A stretch of 64,000 nucleotides of DNA, taken from NCBI GenBank assembly GCA_947498355.1, contig CANMKA010000006.1, positions 1 through 64,000 on the forward strand, read 5' to 3'. Made by a program: the position numbers and the translations under genes. The notes below the pieces were generated by a model. That model had not been told where the DNA came from, did not search any database, and was given only the letters and a program-made list of their open reading frames with translations. Below, in pieces: positions 45,279 to 55,534 of the stretch. This stretch comes from an uncultured Paraglaciecola sp. Its GTDB lineage: Bacteria > Pseudomonadota > Gammaproteobacteria > Enterobacterales > Alteromonadaceae. How positions within the stretch are numbered: the first letter of the stretch is position 1; every line of letters starts with the position of its first letter.

Positions 45279-46466
45279 ATGTCAGCAAGTATTATCCTGC
45301 AACCCGGCCGTGAAAAGTCGTTAAATCGACGCCACCCTTGGATCTTCTCTAGAGGAATTGAAAAAACCGTTGGAAAAATGCGTAGTGGAGACACAGTAGA
45401 CGTATACGCCCACGACGGACAATGGTTAGGCCGAGGAGCTTGGTCACCTGAGTCTCAAATTCAAGTTCGAATTTGGACGTTCGAACAAACCGAAACCATA
45501 GACAATGGATTTTTCGAACGCCGTATTGCTCGCGCACAAAGTTTACGAGAAGATCTCATTGCCAAAGATGGACTAACTGGATATAGGCTAATTGCTGCCG
45601 AGTCTGATGGTTTACCCGGGGTAACAATAGATCGCTATGCATCTGTATTAGTCTGCCAACTATTATCTGCTGGTGCAGAAAAGCACCGCAGTAAAATTGT
45701 CTGGGCCCTTAAAAAACACTTTCCCGAGTGTTCGATTTACGAGCGCAGCGACGTTGCCGTCCGTAAAAAAGAAGGCCTAGAAGAAATAACTCAAGTGTTA
45801 CACGGCCAGGTACCCGATGAAGTTATCATCGAAGAAAACGGCGTAAAAATTATTGTTAATGTTAAGCAAGGCCACAAAACAGGCTTTTATCTAGATCAAC
45901 GAGATAACCGTGCTATTGCCGCTGAATATGCAAAAGGCAAACATGTATTGAATTGCTTCAGTTACACAGGGACCTTTGGCAGCTATGCCCTCGCAAAAGG
46001 GGCACGTTTTGTTACCAATCTCGATGTTTCTGATTTAGCTCTGCATACTGCTAAACGCAATTTAGAAGTGAATCAACTTGACGTAAATCAATCAGAATTT
46101 CTAAATCTGGATGTATTTCAAGCATTAAGAGACTTCAAACAAGACAAAAAAACCTTCGACCAAATTATTCTTGATCCGCCTAAATTCGTAGATTCTAAAT
46201 CATCACTCAGCCGTGCTTGCCGAGGTTACAAAGATATTAATATGCTAGCCATGCAAATCTTAGAACCCGGTGGAATTTTGTGTACATTTAGCTGCTCTGG
46301 TTTGATGTCCTTTGATTTATTCCAAAAGATCGTTGCCGATGCAGCCCTAGACGCAGGCAGAGAAGTACAAATATTAGAAAGGCTTGGTCAGGCACCAGAC
46401 CATCCGGTAGCGAGTAATTATCCAGAAGGGTTTTACTTGAAAGGGTTTGTTTGCAAAGTTATTTAA
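45279..46466 (+). CDS. rlmI: 23S rRNA (cytosine-1962-C5)-methyltransferase
   Basis: RlmI methylates C1962 of 23S rRNA using SAM. The 395-residue protein has an N-terminal PUA domain ([13 protein letters not shown]) and a Rossmann methyltransferase domain with [18 protein letters not shown] and FSCSG carrying the catalytic cysteine. The frame is open from 45231, but ATG at 45279 gives the family start. A terminator follows. Confidence 0.93.
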   Translation: MSASIILQPGREKSLNRRHPWIFSRGIEKTVGKMRSGDTVDVYAHDGQWLGRGAWSPESQIQVRIWTFEQTETIDNGFFERRIARAQSLREDLIAKDGLTGYRLIAAESDGLPGVTIDRYASVLVCQLLSAGAEKHRSKIVWALKKHFPECSIYERSDVAVRKKEGLEEITQVLHGQVPDEVIIEENGVKIIVNVKQGHKTGFYLDQRDNRAIAAEYAKGKHVLNCFSYTGTFGSYALAKGARFVTNLDVSDLALHTAKRNLEVNQLDVNQSEFLNLDVFQALRDFKQDKKTFDQIILDPPKFVDSKSSLSRACRGYKDINMLAMQILEPGGILCTFSCSGLMSFDLFQKIVADAALDAGREVQILERLGQAPDHPVASNYPEGFYLKGFVCKVI

Positions 46467-46523
46467 GCGTTAATTAATGCAACAGAAACAATGAATTAAC
46501 CCTAAACATAAATCTGAATATAA

Positions 46524-46551
46524 AAATAAAGCGACCTTAGTCGCTTTATTT
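46524..46551. terminator. terminator between rlmI and the PilZ gene
   Basis: AAATAAAGCGAC at 46524-46535 pairs perfectly with GTCGCTTTATTT at 46540-46551 around a 4-base loop. It can serve both convergent genes. Confidence 0.8.
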
Positions 46552-46589
46552 CTTAGTTACCTGAATTAAGGCAAAAATAGCTAAATACT

Positions 46590-46892
46590 TTATTTCATTT
46601 CAATAATTTCGACACCTAAGGTGCATGAATTTTCATCCACGGCGTCGCATCTCACCACTTTAGTATCAGCAGTTAAGGAAGGTATCTGAGAGTTGGTTGA
46701 CTCAATGTAGACATTAATTAATGTCCCCAATTCTAAGCCGCTTTCTTCTAATTCGAAAGACATGCCAGATGCGCTAATGTCTTTACAAACAGCCTGTGCA
46801 GTGCGAGTAGATTCGCCGTCTTGTATTTTTAATTCACAAACCGAATTAACCATCATCCGAAAAAAGTTTCGTTTGTCATCGTATCCTAGCAT
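46590..46892 (-). CDS. PilZ domain protein
   Basis: This 100-residue protein is one PilZ domain. It has RNFFR at residues 8-12 (RxxxR) and DISASG at 38-43 (DxSxxG), the two c-di-GMP-binding motifs, so it is a likely c-di-GMP receptor. The remainder is beta-barrel-like (LELGTLINVYIES, CTLGVEIIEM). It stands alone. The two GGDEF/EAL proteins of this window could feed the same signal, but no link is shown. Confidence 0.9.
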   Translation of the reverse strand: MLGYDDKRNFFRMMVNSVCELKIQDGESTRTAQAVCKDISASGMSFELEESGLELGTLINVYIESTNSQIPSLTADTKVVRCDAVDENSCTLGVEIIEMK

Positions 46893-47121
46893 TTAATACC
46901 CCGTGGTGATTTTTCCATCCTACATGCTGTTTATAGGGTGCGAACAAAATAAAGTCAACGCTTGATATGATTCAATCAGAATTTATCTTAACTAAAATGC
47001 CCCAACCACCACATGTTTTTTACTATTTTGCTGATACTAAGTGTTGTAAAGCACTGCTCCTATTTAGCTTTATGCGCTGTAAGTCCCCCATAAATGCACC
47101 GAACTCACCTTTAGATTAGTC

Positions 47122-50100
47122 TTAACAACTCTCTAAATGATTCAGTATACGTTTTACTGAAATAGGACTAGTTGTACCCAACTGCTGAGCAAAAAACGAC
47201 ACATGCAATTCATGTAACATCCAGCGGACATCTTGCAGAGTTTCAGGGATGGGCGCATTAGGAGGTACTTGGTTCAGTTTAGCCTGATAAGCCCCTTGTG
47301 CCTTTTCAATATTTAATTGATGAAGCTTGTCTTTTGTAGGATCTATGGGCAGTTTCTCTAAGCGTTTGGCTATAGCTTTAATATATCGCTGCCAATCATT
47401 AAGTCGCTCTACCCCGACATCGGCTACAAACTCCTTATAAACTAAAGCGTCTAATTGAGCTTTGATATGGCCATGGGCGTAAATCAAATTTAACGGTACG
47501 TTCCCTTTCATTTTTTTCTTAATTTGGTGGGCTATGGTTAACCCAACTTCGACCTTTTGCGCAATATTCAATACAGTCTCGTTGATCTCTTGGCGAACAT
47601 AATCAGAGCATTCAGAGAAGTGCGCTTTATCACGAATATCAAGCTGATGCTTGTCCTTGTACTCTTTAATCAGTTGGTCAATTCCTGCATTAATACAATC
47701 GTTTATCAGCGCATTAATTTGCCCAAAAGGATTAAAATACAAACCTAATTTGGCTTTATTCGGTAATTTGTCTTGTAAGTACTTTACGGGTGACGGGATA
47801 CCCAGCAAAATTAACTGTCGCAAGCCTACTTGGTGAGCATGATCTGCGAGATGTTTTTGCTCAAATAATTTTACCGCAACAGTTTGTCCCTCTCTCACCA
47901 AGCCCGGGTACGCTTTAACTTCGTAACCACCGGCTTTATTCACAAACTCTTCAGGTAATGCGTCTAACGTCCATTCAACTAACCCTGTCTGCTCTAATTC
48001 TGGCGTCGCGACTTTTTTTAGATTTTGGCTCACTTTACCTTTTAAGGCCTGCTGTAATGCGTGCAAATCTCGGCCCTGAGCCAACAATTTACCTTTGTTA
48101 TCCACCACCTTGATATTAAACACCAAATGCTGAGGCAATTTTTCAAGAGGCCAAGATTCAGTGGCCACATCTACCCCTGTCATACGCTTGAGCTTCAACG
48201 ACAACGCCTGTAAAAATGCCACGGGTTGCCCTTGTTTATCGACTGGCTGAATATCAGCTAAACAGGCATCAGCGTAATTTGGCGCAGGGACAAAGTTACG
48301 CCTCACGGATTTAGGCAACCCCTTAATTAAGCTTACAATTAATTCGTGCCTCAGGCCTGGGATCAACCAATCTAAGCCTTGAGTTGTCACTTGGTTTAGC
48401 AAAGCCAATGGCACCATTAAGCTTACGCCATCATCTGGATCTTTAGGCTCAAAATGGTAAGTGAGTTTTAGGTTAAGATTGCCTTGCTTAAAACTTTCGG
48501 GGAAAGAGTAGCCATCAATATGTTGGGTATCTTTTTTTAGCAACGCGTCTGGGTCGAAATTTAGCAGAGCAGGATTTTTTGTAGACTGACTTTTCCACCA
48601 TTTCTTAAAGCTTGCTTCAGAACAAACATGGTCCGGCAAGTGTTGAGCATAAAAATCGACTAGGGTATTTTCGTCGACTAGCAAATCTCGTCTTCGACTT
48701 TTGTCCTCTAGGTTTTCAATTTCTTCAATTAAGGCTTGATTGGTTTGTAAAAACTCAAAATTGAGTTTGGTGTCCATATTGACTAAAGCATCGCGAATAA
48801 AGATCTCTCGACTCGCAACAGGATCAATTTGACTAAAAGTGACACGTCTTTGACTAACGAGAACAAGCCCGTACAAAGTGACCTTTTCAAAGCCTTGCAC
48901 TACACCTTGCTTTTTCGACCAATGGGGTTCGCTGTATTCAGTATTAGTCAAATGTTTAGCTAGAGGCTCTACCCAATGAGGTTCAATTTTAGCGGCAACA
49001 CGACCGAACAAATGCGCAGTTTCAACCAGCTCTGCCACCATCACCCATTTAGGTTGTGCTTTGGCCAACCCAGAGCCAGGAAAAATCATAAATTTGCTGT
49101 TCCGCGCTCCCAAATACTCTCTATCTTTGTCTTTATTACCAATATGAGACAATAATCCAGAAGCGATAGCTTGATGAATAGCTTGGTAGTCTGCATCTTG
49201 GTTACCTTGGCTCAAACCTAAATCTGTGGTGGCTCGATTCAACTGAACAACGATATCTTGCCATTCGCGCATACGCATGAAATTAACAAAGTTTTTCTTG
49301 CACCAAGTCCGTAATTGATTAGCCGACAAGGCGGCTTTTTGCTCTTGATACAAAAGCCAAAGTTGATAGAAACTTAAAAAATCTGAATCTTTATTAGTAA
49401 AAGCCTGATGGGCTTCGTCGGCTTGTTGTTTCTTATCTTGAGGGCGTTCACGAGGATCTTGAATACTCAAACCCGCTGCAATCACGGCGACTTCCCTCAA
49501 ACTATTTAACCGAGCGCCTTCGATAACCATTCTGGCATATCTAGGGTCGACTGGCAGCTTAGCCAACTGTCGCCCCAAGGCTGATAGATTTTGTCGGTTT
49601 TTATCACCATCTATCGCACCCAGCTCTTCAAGCAATTTAAAACCATCGTTAATTGCTCTTGAATCTGGTGGCTGCACAAATGGAAAAGCATCAATTTTTC
49701 CCAAACCCAAAGACATCATTTGCAAAATAACGGATGCTAAGTTGGTTCGCAGTATTTCTGGATCGGTAAATACGTCACGAGAAAGAAAGTCTTCTTCTGA
49801 ATACAAGCGGATGCATATCCCATTGGAGACACGGCCACAGCGTCCAGCTCTTTGATTAGCAGAAGCTTGTGATATGGCTTCTATAGGCAATCGTTGCACT
49901 TTACTGCGCACACTGTAACGAGAAACCCGGGCCGTGCCGGGGTCAATCACATACTTAATACCAGGCACAGTTAACGATGTCTCGGCAACGTTAGTTGCCA
50001 AAACAATGCGGCGCCCCGTGCGATGAGATGCAAAAACTTTATTTTGCTCGGCATTACTCAGGCGCGCAAACAAGGGTAAGATTTCTGTATTAGCGTATTT

Positions 50101-51027
50101 TTGCTTAGCTAATGCATCTGCTGTTTCTCGAATTTCACGCTCACCGCTAAGAAAAACCAGAATATCGCCTCTGGGCTCTGCCAGTAGATCGTCAACCGCC
50201 TCAGTAATCCCCTTAATTTGGTCGTAGTCACCTGAGTCAATTGCTTTATAGCGCATTTCAACTGGGTAAGTGCGGCCGCTTACTTCGATAATAGGGGCGT
50301 CATTAAAATGTTTAGAAAAGCGCTGAGGATCGATAGTAGCCGAGGTAATTATTAGCTTCAAACCTGGGCGTTTGGGCAATAATTGCTTCATATAACCAAG
50401 AATAAAATCAATATTAAGACTGCGCTCATGAGCCTCATCTATGATGATGGTATCGTATTGATTTAGAAATCTATCTTGTTGAATTTCGGCAAGTAAAATA
50501 CCGTCAGTCATCAGTTTAATATAAGTGCTATCAGATACCTGATCAGAAAACCGTATTTTAAAACCAACGTGATGACCTATGGGGGTTTTGAGCTCTTCTG
50601 CGATTCGATTTGATACGGTTCTAGCAGCTAACCGTCTGGGTTGAGTGTGCCCTATTAAGCCTTTAATACCTCGACCTAGCTCCAAACATATTTTTGGGAT
50701 CTGAGTCGTTTTACCCGACCCTGTCTCACCAGCAATAATCACCACTTGATGACCAAGAATCGCATCTGCTATATCTTGCTTTTTTTCGCTAACAGGTAAG
50801 TCTGGATAATCAATATTGGGGACTTGGTTAGTGCGGGCATTAGCAAGTAGTGCCGAAGCCTCTATCTCTTTGGCCAAGGCTAAAAGGTAAGCTTGCTGTT
50901 TCTCAGCAGCAATTTTATTGAATCGCCTAATGCGTGATCTAAACCTAAATTGATCTTTAGACATACATGCGGCAACTTGAGAAGCCAGAGATTTAAGGCT
51001 GACATTAGACACTGAATTTACAGACAA
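47122..51027 (-). CDS. hrpA: ATP-dependent RNA helicase HrpA
   Basis: HrpA is a large DEAH-box RNA helicase that acts in mRNA processing and ribosome rescue. The 1301-residue length is normal. Motifs: GETGSGKTT (about 100-108), DEAHERS, SATIDPQRF, NVAETSLTVPG and QRAGRCGR, followed by the long HrpA-specific C-terminal region (RHELIVSLIKGLPKSVRRNFVP split around residue 950). The frame is uninterrupted. It is transcribed alone. Confidence 0.95.
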   Translation of the reverse strand: MSVNSVSNVSLKSLASQVAACMSKDQFRFRSRIRRFNKIAAEKQQAYLLALAKEIEASALLANARTNQVPNIDYPDLPVSEKKQDIADAILGHQVVIIAGETGSGKTTQIPKICLELGRGIKGLIGHTQPRRLAARTVSNRIAEELKTPIGHHVGFKIRFSDQVSDSTYIKLMTDGILLAEIQQDRFLNQYDTIIIDEAHERSLNIDFILGYMKQLLPKRPGLKLIITSATIDPQRFSKHFNDAPIIEVSGRTYPVEMRYKAIDSGDYDQIKGITEAVDDLLAEPRGDILVFLSGEREIRETADALAKQKYANTEILPLFARLSNAEQNKVFASHRTGRRIVLATNVAETSLTVPGIKYVIDPGTARVSRYSVRSKVQRLPIEAISQASANQRAGRCGRVSNGICIRLYSEEDFLSRDVFTDPEILRTNLASVILQMMSLGLGKIDAFPFVQPPDSRAINDGFKLLEELGAIDGDKNRQNLSALGRQLAKLPVDPRYARMVIEGARLNSLREVAVIAAGLSIQDPRERPQDKKQQADEAHQAFTNKDSDFLSFYQLWLLYQEQKAALSANQLRTWCKKNFVNFMRMREWQDIVVQLNRATTDLGLSQGNQDADYQAIHQAIASGLLSHIGNKDKDREYLGARNSKFMIFPGSGLAKAQPKWVMVAELVETAHLFGRVAAKIEPHWVEPLAKHLTNTEYSEPHWSKKQGVVQGFEKVTLYGLVLVSQRRVTFSQIDPVASREIFIRDALVNMDTKLNFEFLQTNQALIEEIENLEDKSRRRDLLVDENTLVDFYAQHLPDHVCSEASFKKWWKSQSTKNPALLNFDPDALLKKDTQHIDGYSFPESFKQGNLNLKLTYHFEPKDPDDGVSLMVPLALLNQVTTQGLDWLIPGLRHELIVSLIKGLPKSVRRNFVPAPNYADACLADIQPVDKQGQPVAFLQALSLKLKRMTGVDVATESWPLEKLPQHLVFNIKVVDNKGKLLAQGRDLHALQQALKGKVSQNLKKVATPELEQTGLVEWTLDALPEEFVNKAGGYEVKAYPGLVREGQTVAVKLFEQKHLADHAHQVGLRQLILLGIPSPVKYLQDKLPNKAKLGLYFNPFGQINALINDCINAGIDQLIKEYKDKHQLDIRDKAHFSECSDYVRQEINETVLNIAQKVEVGLTIAHQIKKKMKGNVPLNLIYAHGHIKAQLDALVYKEFVADVGVERLNDWQRYIKAIAKRLEKLPIDPTKDKLHQLNIEKAQGAYQAKLNQVPPNAPIPETLQDVRWMLHELHVSFFAQQLGTTSPISVKRILNHLESC

Positions 51028-51228
51028 GATAACAACGCTTACTTAACACAAAAAAATATAGTCAGATCCTAAAAGACCCATAGCCTAAATACCAGAGCAG
51101 CTTGATCTTTTGTGTAGACTTTTGGCTTATATTTAAGCTTCGAGTGACAGATTTAATCTAAGATTTTATGAGTTAATACCATAAAGTATTGGCTACCCTC
51201 CATTACCCCATACCAGCACTAACTTAAA

Positions 51229-51248
51229 AAAGGGCCAAACAGCCCTTT
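51229..51248. terminator. terminator after the CBS-domain gene
   Basis: AAAGGGC at 51229-51235 and GCCCTTT at 51242-51248 form a stem with a 6-base loop. On the minus strand the stem continues into a U-rich run (GCCCTTTTTTAAG). Confidence 0.75.
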
Positions 51249-51277
51249 CTTTATTTCAAAACTAAGCTGAATAATGC

Positions 51278-51700
51278 TTAACTTGCTTGTTTATACCCAT
51301 CGTGTAGTTGCACATCAATGGCGTACAGTAAAGCAGAGCGATTGATGGTTCCAAGTAAATAGCCGTCATCGTCAACCACTGGATACATTTTAGGCTTTTC
51401 TGAAAGCATGGTCTGTGCAAGCTCTATTACAGACAAATAAGGCTTTATAGATAAAACATCGGTTTTCATCACATCGCGCACTTGCGCCACTTGCTCGCGA
51501 TAATAACTCGACGCAATCATTTGTTTTAAACAATCTTGTTCAGATAGAAAACCAATAACCTTGTTGTTTTTATCCACGACTGGTCCTCCTGTTTGAGAAG
51601 ACTTTAATAGTTTTTCTACAGCTTCGGCGACTGTCATAGAGCAGGTAAATGTCACTGGCCGTAAGTTCATATACTCATTAACTTGCAAAGATTCCATCAT
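51278..51700 (-). CDS. CBS-domain pair protein
   Basis: This 140-residue protein is a tandem CBS module: about residues 10-65 (MNLRPVTFTCSMTVAEAVEKL, GFLSEQDCLK) and 75-130 (VMKTDVLSIKPYLSVIEL, GTINRSALL). Such modules bind adenosyl nucleotides and act as sensors. No effector domain is attached and the partner is unknown. It diverges from the spondin genes over about 320 bases. Confidence 0.88.
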   Translation of the reverse strand: MMESLQVNEYMNLRPVTFTCSMTVAEAVEKLLKSSQTGGPVVDKNNKVIGFLSEQDCLKQMIASSYYREQVAQVRDVMKTDVLSIKPYLSVIELAQTMLSEKPKMYPVVDDDGYLLGTINRSALLYAIDVQLHDGYKQAS

Positions 51701-52021
51701 TTTCCCCTAGTGAAACAATAGTGTTCATTGTAGTAGTACGCCGAATTCAAAAAATGCTTTCAAATAATTTTTTGCCTCGGTCTTTTCTAACCATAGACCC
51801 TATGTCGGCCAATAGTGACGTTTTTTTCGAAAGATTTATTCGATAAAGCTGGCTTAATAAACAAATTCTCACAAACCCATCACATAAGTAACAATTGGGA
51901 TGAAAACACACCGAATCCGTATCAATTTTGTTAACACTCCGTGAAGGTTTAGTTAGAAATGACTCATATAGTTAATCTCGATAACAAACATCACCTAAAC
52001 CGATCCAAGGAAACCTGAAAA
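51701..52021. other. 321-base intergenic region before the spondin genes
   Basis: No gene was found. It should hold the promoters of the divergent CBS gene and the spondin pair. AAGGAAACC at 52007-52015 is the likely ribosome-binding site of the first spondin gene. No clear -35/-10 pair or operator was recognised. Confidence 0.4.
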
Positions 52022-52870
52022 ATGAAACTGAACAAATTAGCGTTAGCAACAGCGGCCATTGTCGGCATGACAGCATCTGGTATTTCTCAAGCAGTTCAAT
52101 TACAAGTTAGCATTACTAACTTGACGCATGCTAATTACATGACGCCACGTTTGGTTATTGCCCACGATGAAACAGTTGACGCATTTGAAGTTGGAACAAC
52201 CGCAACCACGGCTCTTGCGTGGTTAGCAGAAGCTGGCGTAATTGACGATGCACAAGATGCAGCATCGGCTGGACAAAACTTTGAGGCTTTACTTGGTCCA
52301 GCGGTAACTGACAATGGAAGCAATACATGGCAACGTTTTGGCGGCCTACTCGCGGCTTCCGCTACGGTAAGTTACCCTTTCGATACTATGGGCAAGCCTA
52401 AGCTTTCTTTATTGACTATGTTAATTCCTACTAATGATGCCTTCGCAGGTCTAGATTCAATTACTATCCCTACAGAACCAGGCACATATCACTATTTCCT
52501 AAACGCTTACGATGCTGGTACTGAGTTAAACGACGAACTTAACAGTACTCGTACTGACATAGTTGAAGAAGGTGGTGGCCCTCTTGGCGCATATGGTGCA
52601 CCCGGTGTAGCAGGCGCTGGCGCTCCTCCTCTTAGTCCAAATATGGGGACAGGTGGAACAGGTGTCGCAGTAACAGTTGGTTTAGCCGAAGACGGTTCTG
52701 CTCTAGCTGGCGCAAATGAAGTTGTAGATGGCACTGATGGACCTGTTCATATCCACCGAAATACTCTGGGTGATACCAGCCGAACTGCTGGTAAAAGTGA
52801 TTTAGACTCTACATTACACCGCTGGTTAAACCCTGTTGCCCGCGTAACTATTGTCGTTCCAGCACCATAA
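52022..52870 (+). CDS. secreted spondin-domain protein
   Basis: This 282-residue protein has a signal peptide cleaved near SGISQA-VQL. A spondin-like domain follows: VQLQVSITNLTHANYMTPRLVIAH, then LSLLTMLIPTNDAFAGLDS and DGPVHIHRNTLG at the end. A glycine/proline-rich linker (about 180-215) interrupts it. Bacterial spondin-domain proteins have unknown functions; eukaryotic spondins are adhesive extracellular proteins. It lies 15 bases before a shorter paralogue, so the pair forms one operon. Confidence 0.85.
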   Translation: MKLNKLALATAAIVGMTASGISQAVQLQVSITNLTHANYMTPRLVIAHDETVDAFEVGTTATTALAWLAEAGVIDDAQDAASAGQNFEALLGPAVTDNGSNTWQRFGGLLAASATVSYPFDTMGKPKLSLLTMLIPTNDAFAGLDSITIPTEPGTYHYFLNAYDAGTELNDELNSTRTDIVEEGGGPLGAYGAPGVAGAGAPPLSPNMGTGGTGVAVTVGLAEDGSALAGANEVVDGTDGPVHIHRNTLGDTSRTAGKSDLDSTLHRWLNPVARVTIVVPAP

Positions 52871-52885
52871 TCAGAGGAACATAAA

Positions 52886-53644
52886 ATGAAAACCAAATTA
52901 ATAAAGCTAAGCGCTATTGCGTTAACGACAGCGTTAGTTGTGAGTTGTGGTAGCGATAACGATAGCGACAGCGGAAATAGTACTCAAGCTGAATACGCTG
53001 TAACCATTACTAACTTAACTTATGCTCAACCGTTCTCGCCAGCATCAATTGTTGCCCATCAACCTGGCTACCAACCATTTGTAGCAGGCGAAGCAGCAAG
53101 TGTTGCTTTAGAGCAACTGGCTGAAGGTGGCAGTGCGACTCAGCTATTAGACGAAGCTAGAGCAGCAAACGAATTTTTAGATGCACAAGAAGGCGCAGGC
53201 GTTGCTCCTCGTAGCATAGGAACTGTAACAACCTTAACTGTACCCAGTTCGGAAGTAGAAAACTTAAAGTTATCTGCATTGACCATGCTAATTGATACCA
53301 ATGATGCATTTACTGGTCTAAACGCCATGGATATTTCTAATATGGCAGTAGGTCAGCAAAAAGTCTTTATGACAGTAAGCTGGGACTCAGGTACCGAAGC
53401 AAACACAGAGACGGCCGACTCTATGCCTGGTCCAGCAGCGCAAGCAGCTGGCGGTGGTGGTGCAAGCGCAGGGTTTTCTGCAGTGCGCGACGATACAGCT
53501 GACATTGTTCACATTCATAGAGGCGTAGTGACCAATGCTAATGCTGCAGATCCAAGTATGGAAGGTCTAACAACATCAATACTTGATGAAGGAGCTAGAT
53601 GGGATAACCCAACAGCTAAAATTCTGGTAGAAAGAATCAGGTAA
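52886..53644 (+). CDS. spondin-domain lipoprotein
   Basis: This 252-residue protein is a lipoprotein (lipobox LVVSC, acylated C21) with the same domain as its upstream neighbour: VTITNLTYAQPFSPASIVAH, LSALTMLIDTNDAFTGLNA and DIVHIHRGVV near the end. The Asp/Ser-rich stretch after the cysteine (GSDNDSDSGNS) is an outer-membrane tether. The pair combines one soluble and one anchored form of the same domain, probably from a gene duplication. A strong terminator follows. Confidence 0.87.
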   Translation: MKTKLIKLSAIALTTALVVSCGSDNDSDSGNSTQAEYAVTITNLTYAQPFSPASIVAHQPGYQPFVAGEAASVALEQLAEGGSATQLLDEARAANEFLDAQEGAGVAPRSIGTVTTLTVPSSEVENLKLSALTMLIDTNDAFTGLNAMDISNMAVGQQKVFMTVSWDSGTEANTETADSMPGPAAQAAGGGGASAGFSAVRDDTADIVHIHRGVVTNANAADPSMEGLTTSILDEGARWDNPTAKILVERIR

Positions 53645-53658
53645 TATTGTTTCTATGT

Positions 53659-53699
53659 AAAAACTCTTCTTACATTCTGTGTAAGAAGAGTTTTTTAGT
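53659..53699 (+). terminator. terminator after the spondin genes
   Basis: A 15-base perfect stem (AAAAACTCTTCTTAC at 53659-53673 and its complement at 53681-53695) with a 7-base loop is followed by T-rich sequence. It is one of the strongest hairpins in the window. Confidence 0.88.
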
Positions 53700-53874
53700 T
53701 TACGAACCTCAGATTACTCGCATCCGTAACTAACGTTTGTGACTCTTGTGTTTCCTCACTAACTTATGTGTTTCGTCCCTAAGTGATTCAATTGTTTGTA
53801 CTAATTAGAATAAGTGAGTATCGTAACATCCGATAATTCGACTACACTCTCATTACTCCCCATAGGTCGCGTAT

Positions 53875-55212
53875 ATGTCCATGAAGAATAAATTTATATT
53901 AGCCTCAATAGCTAGCTTGTCAGTTTTCGTTTCAGGTTGCCAAATATCGTCAAAGCAATCCACAAAAGCCCCCGTTGCCAGCTCAGAACAAACTATCCTC
54001 ATTAAACAAGATTGGTTACGCCAAAGTTACAGTAATTATTTAACGGGCGATCCCGTCACTCAGCATGTCATTTCTAACTTACTTGTTAAAGCCGAGAGAG
54101 AATTAAAAAGACAACCTGTATCAGTATTAGATAAAACCTTAGTTCCCCCTAGTGGAGATAAAAAGGATTATATTAGCGTCGGGCCTTATTGGTGGCCAGA
54201 CGAATCAAAACCTGATGGCTTGCCTTGGATCCAAAAAGATGGTCAAGTCAACCCAGCCAGTCGAACCGATGGTTCAGACAAACCTAATATGAACGATATG
54301 CTGTTCCAAGTCAGTACCTTAACCTTAGCCAACTACTACACTAAGCAAGAAAAGTATGGTTTATATGCCGCTAAGTTAATCGATACATGGTTTTTAGACC
54401 CAGTAACGGGCATGAACCCGTCTCTTTCTTTTGGGCAAGCCGTACCCGGTAAATCTGATGGTCGTAAATACGGGGTTATCGAAACCCGTTGGTTCGTTAG
54501 ATTAATCGATGATGTCATTTTACTCTCTCAAGAAGGGCAACTATCTCCCAATCAACAAAGCCAATTTAAACAATGGATAAGTGACTACTTAACATGGCTA
54601 ACAACCGACGAATTAGGTGTTGGGGCATGTGATGTTCACAACAACCATGGCACCTTTTGCGAAGCACAAGTTGCTGCGTATGCATGGTTTGTTGGTGACA
54701 CAGATAAAGCCAGCAAATACGTAAACAGAGTATTCAAAACTCGCTTAGATAAACAAGTGGAACCTGATGGTGCACAGCCCGACGAGTTATCTCGTACTCG
54801 ACCACTGCATTACTCGCTATTTAATTTAGAGGCATACTTTATTGCAGCTAGAGTTGCCGACCATCTAGGTATGGATATGTGGAATTACGTCACACCAAAG
54901 GGTATTAGTTTAAAACAAGCGCTGGACTTTTTAATCCCAGCGATAAATAAACAAGGCCATTGGGATAATGGTAAAGACAAAAAGATGCGTCGGGCTAGGT
55001 TATTTTATTTCCTAAACCTAGCATACAATGAATACGGAGATGAAAAGTATTTACGCGCTATGAATGATCTGATCCCGTTAGCTATAGATGAAGATCGCAG
55101 TGAGCTAGTCCAGTGCCTATTAATATCCCCGACTCCAAAAGGGTTCACCTTAGATGCCCTAAAACAAATGGATCCTACAGGCAAAAAATCCCATTACCGC
55201 TGTTACTATTAA
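53875..55212 (+). CDS. alginate-lyase-family lipoprotein
   Basis: This 445-residue lipoprotein (lipobox FVSGC, C22) has an alginate_lyase domain (PF05426 type) covering most of its length. Signature motifs are GPYWWPDESKPDGLPW near residue 102, VIETRWFVRLIDD and HNNHGTFCEAQVAAY near 260, which should hold the catalytic asparagine, histidine and tyrosine region. Related enzymes degrade alginate or glucuronan-type uronic acid polymers by beta-elimination. Here no TonB receptor, other lyase or uronate pathway gene is near, so substrate and family number (PL5- or PL38-like) remain open. The first ATG (53875) and one at 53881 are both possible starts. Confidence 0.85.
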   Translation: MSMKNKFILASIASLSVFVSGCQISSKQSTKAPVASSEQTILIKQDWLRQSYSNYLTGDPVTQHVISNLLVKAERELKRQPVSVLDKTLVPPSGDKKDYISVGPYWWPDESKPDGLPWIQKDGQVNPASRTDGSDKPNMNDMLFQVSTLTLANYYTKQEKYGLYAAKLIDTWFLDPVTGMNPSLSFGQAVPGKSDGRKYGVIETRWFVRLIDDVILLSQEGQLSPNQQSQFKQWISDYLTWLTTDELGVGACDVHNNHGTFCEAQVAAYAWFVGDTDKASKYVNRVFKTRLDKQVEPDGAQPDELSRTRPLHYSLFNLEAYFIAARVADHLGMDMWNYVTPKGISLKQALDFLIPAINKQGHWDNGKDKKMRRARLFYFLNLAYNEYGDEKYLRAMNDLIPLAIDEDRSELVQCLLISPTPKGFTLDALKQMDPTGKKSHYRCYY

Positions 55213-55227
55213 TCGTGCTGGGTTGTT

Positions 55228-55260
55228 AAAAAACGCTAACCTTGGTTGGCGTTTTTTTTT
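55228..55260 (+). terminator. terminator after the lyase gene
   Basis: AAAAACGCTAA and TTGGCGTTTTT form a stem (one G-U pair) at 55228-55260, followed by a run of nine T. It lies shortly after the lyase stop. Confidence 0.8.
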
Positions 55261-55534
55261 GCGACTGCTCCCCTACAACAATTTGTCATTTTCACCTCTA
55301 GTTCAGACAGCCTCTGGCACGATTGTAATACAAAGAAAAATCCCGACACTTGCCAATCAGCAACTTTAGTTTAGTATCACCCAATGTCATTTTTAACCCT
55401 TTAATTTTGTTCTTATGTCGCAACACAAAATTTGATATTGACCAACTAAAAGTAATTTACATAAATAAAGAAAAAAGAACACAAACCGCAAAAAGCTAAT
55501 AAAATCACATCCAAAAAAGAGATAATAAAAGACA
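55261..55534. other. non-coding stretch before sbcB
   Basis: This AT-rich region has no recognisable gene or RNA. It should hold the sbcB promoter and has AAAAGAGATAA before the start at 55535, a weak ribosome-binding site. Confidence 0.35.
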
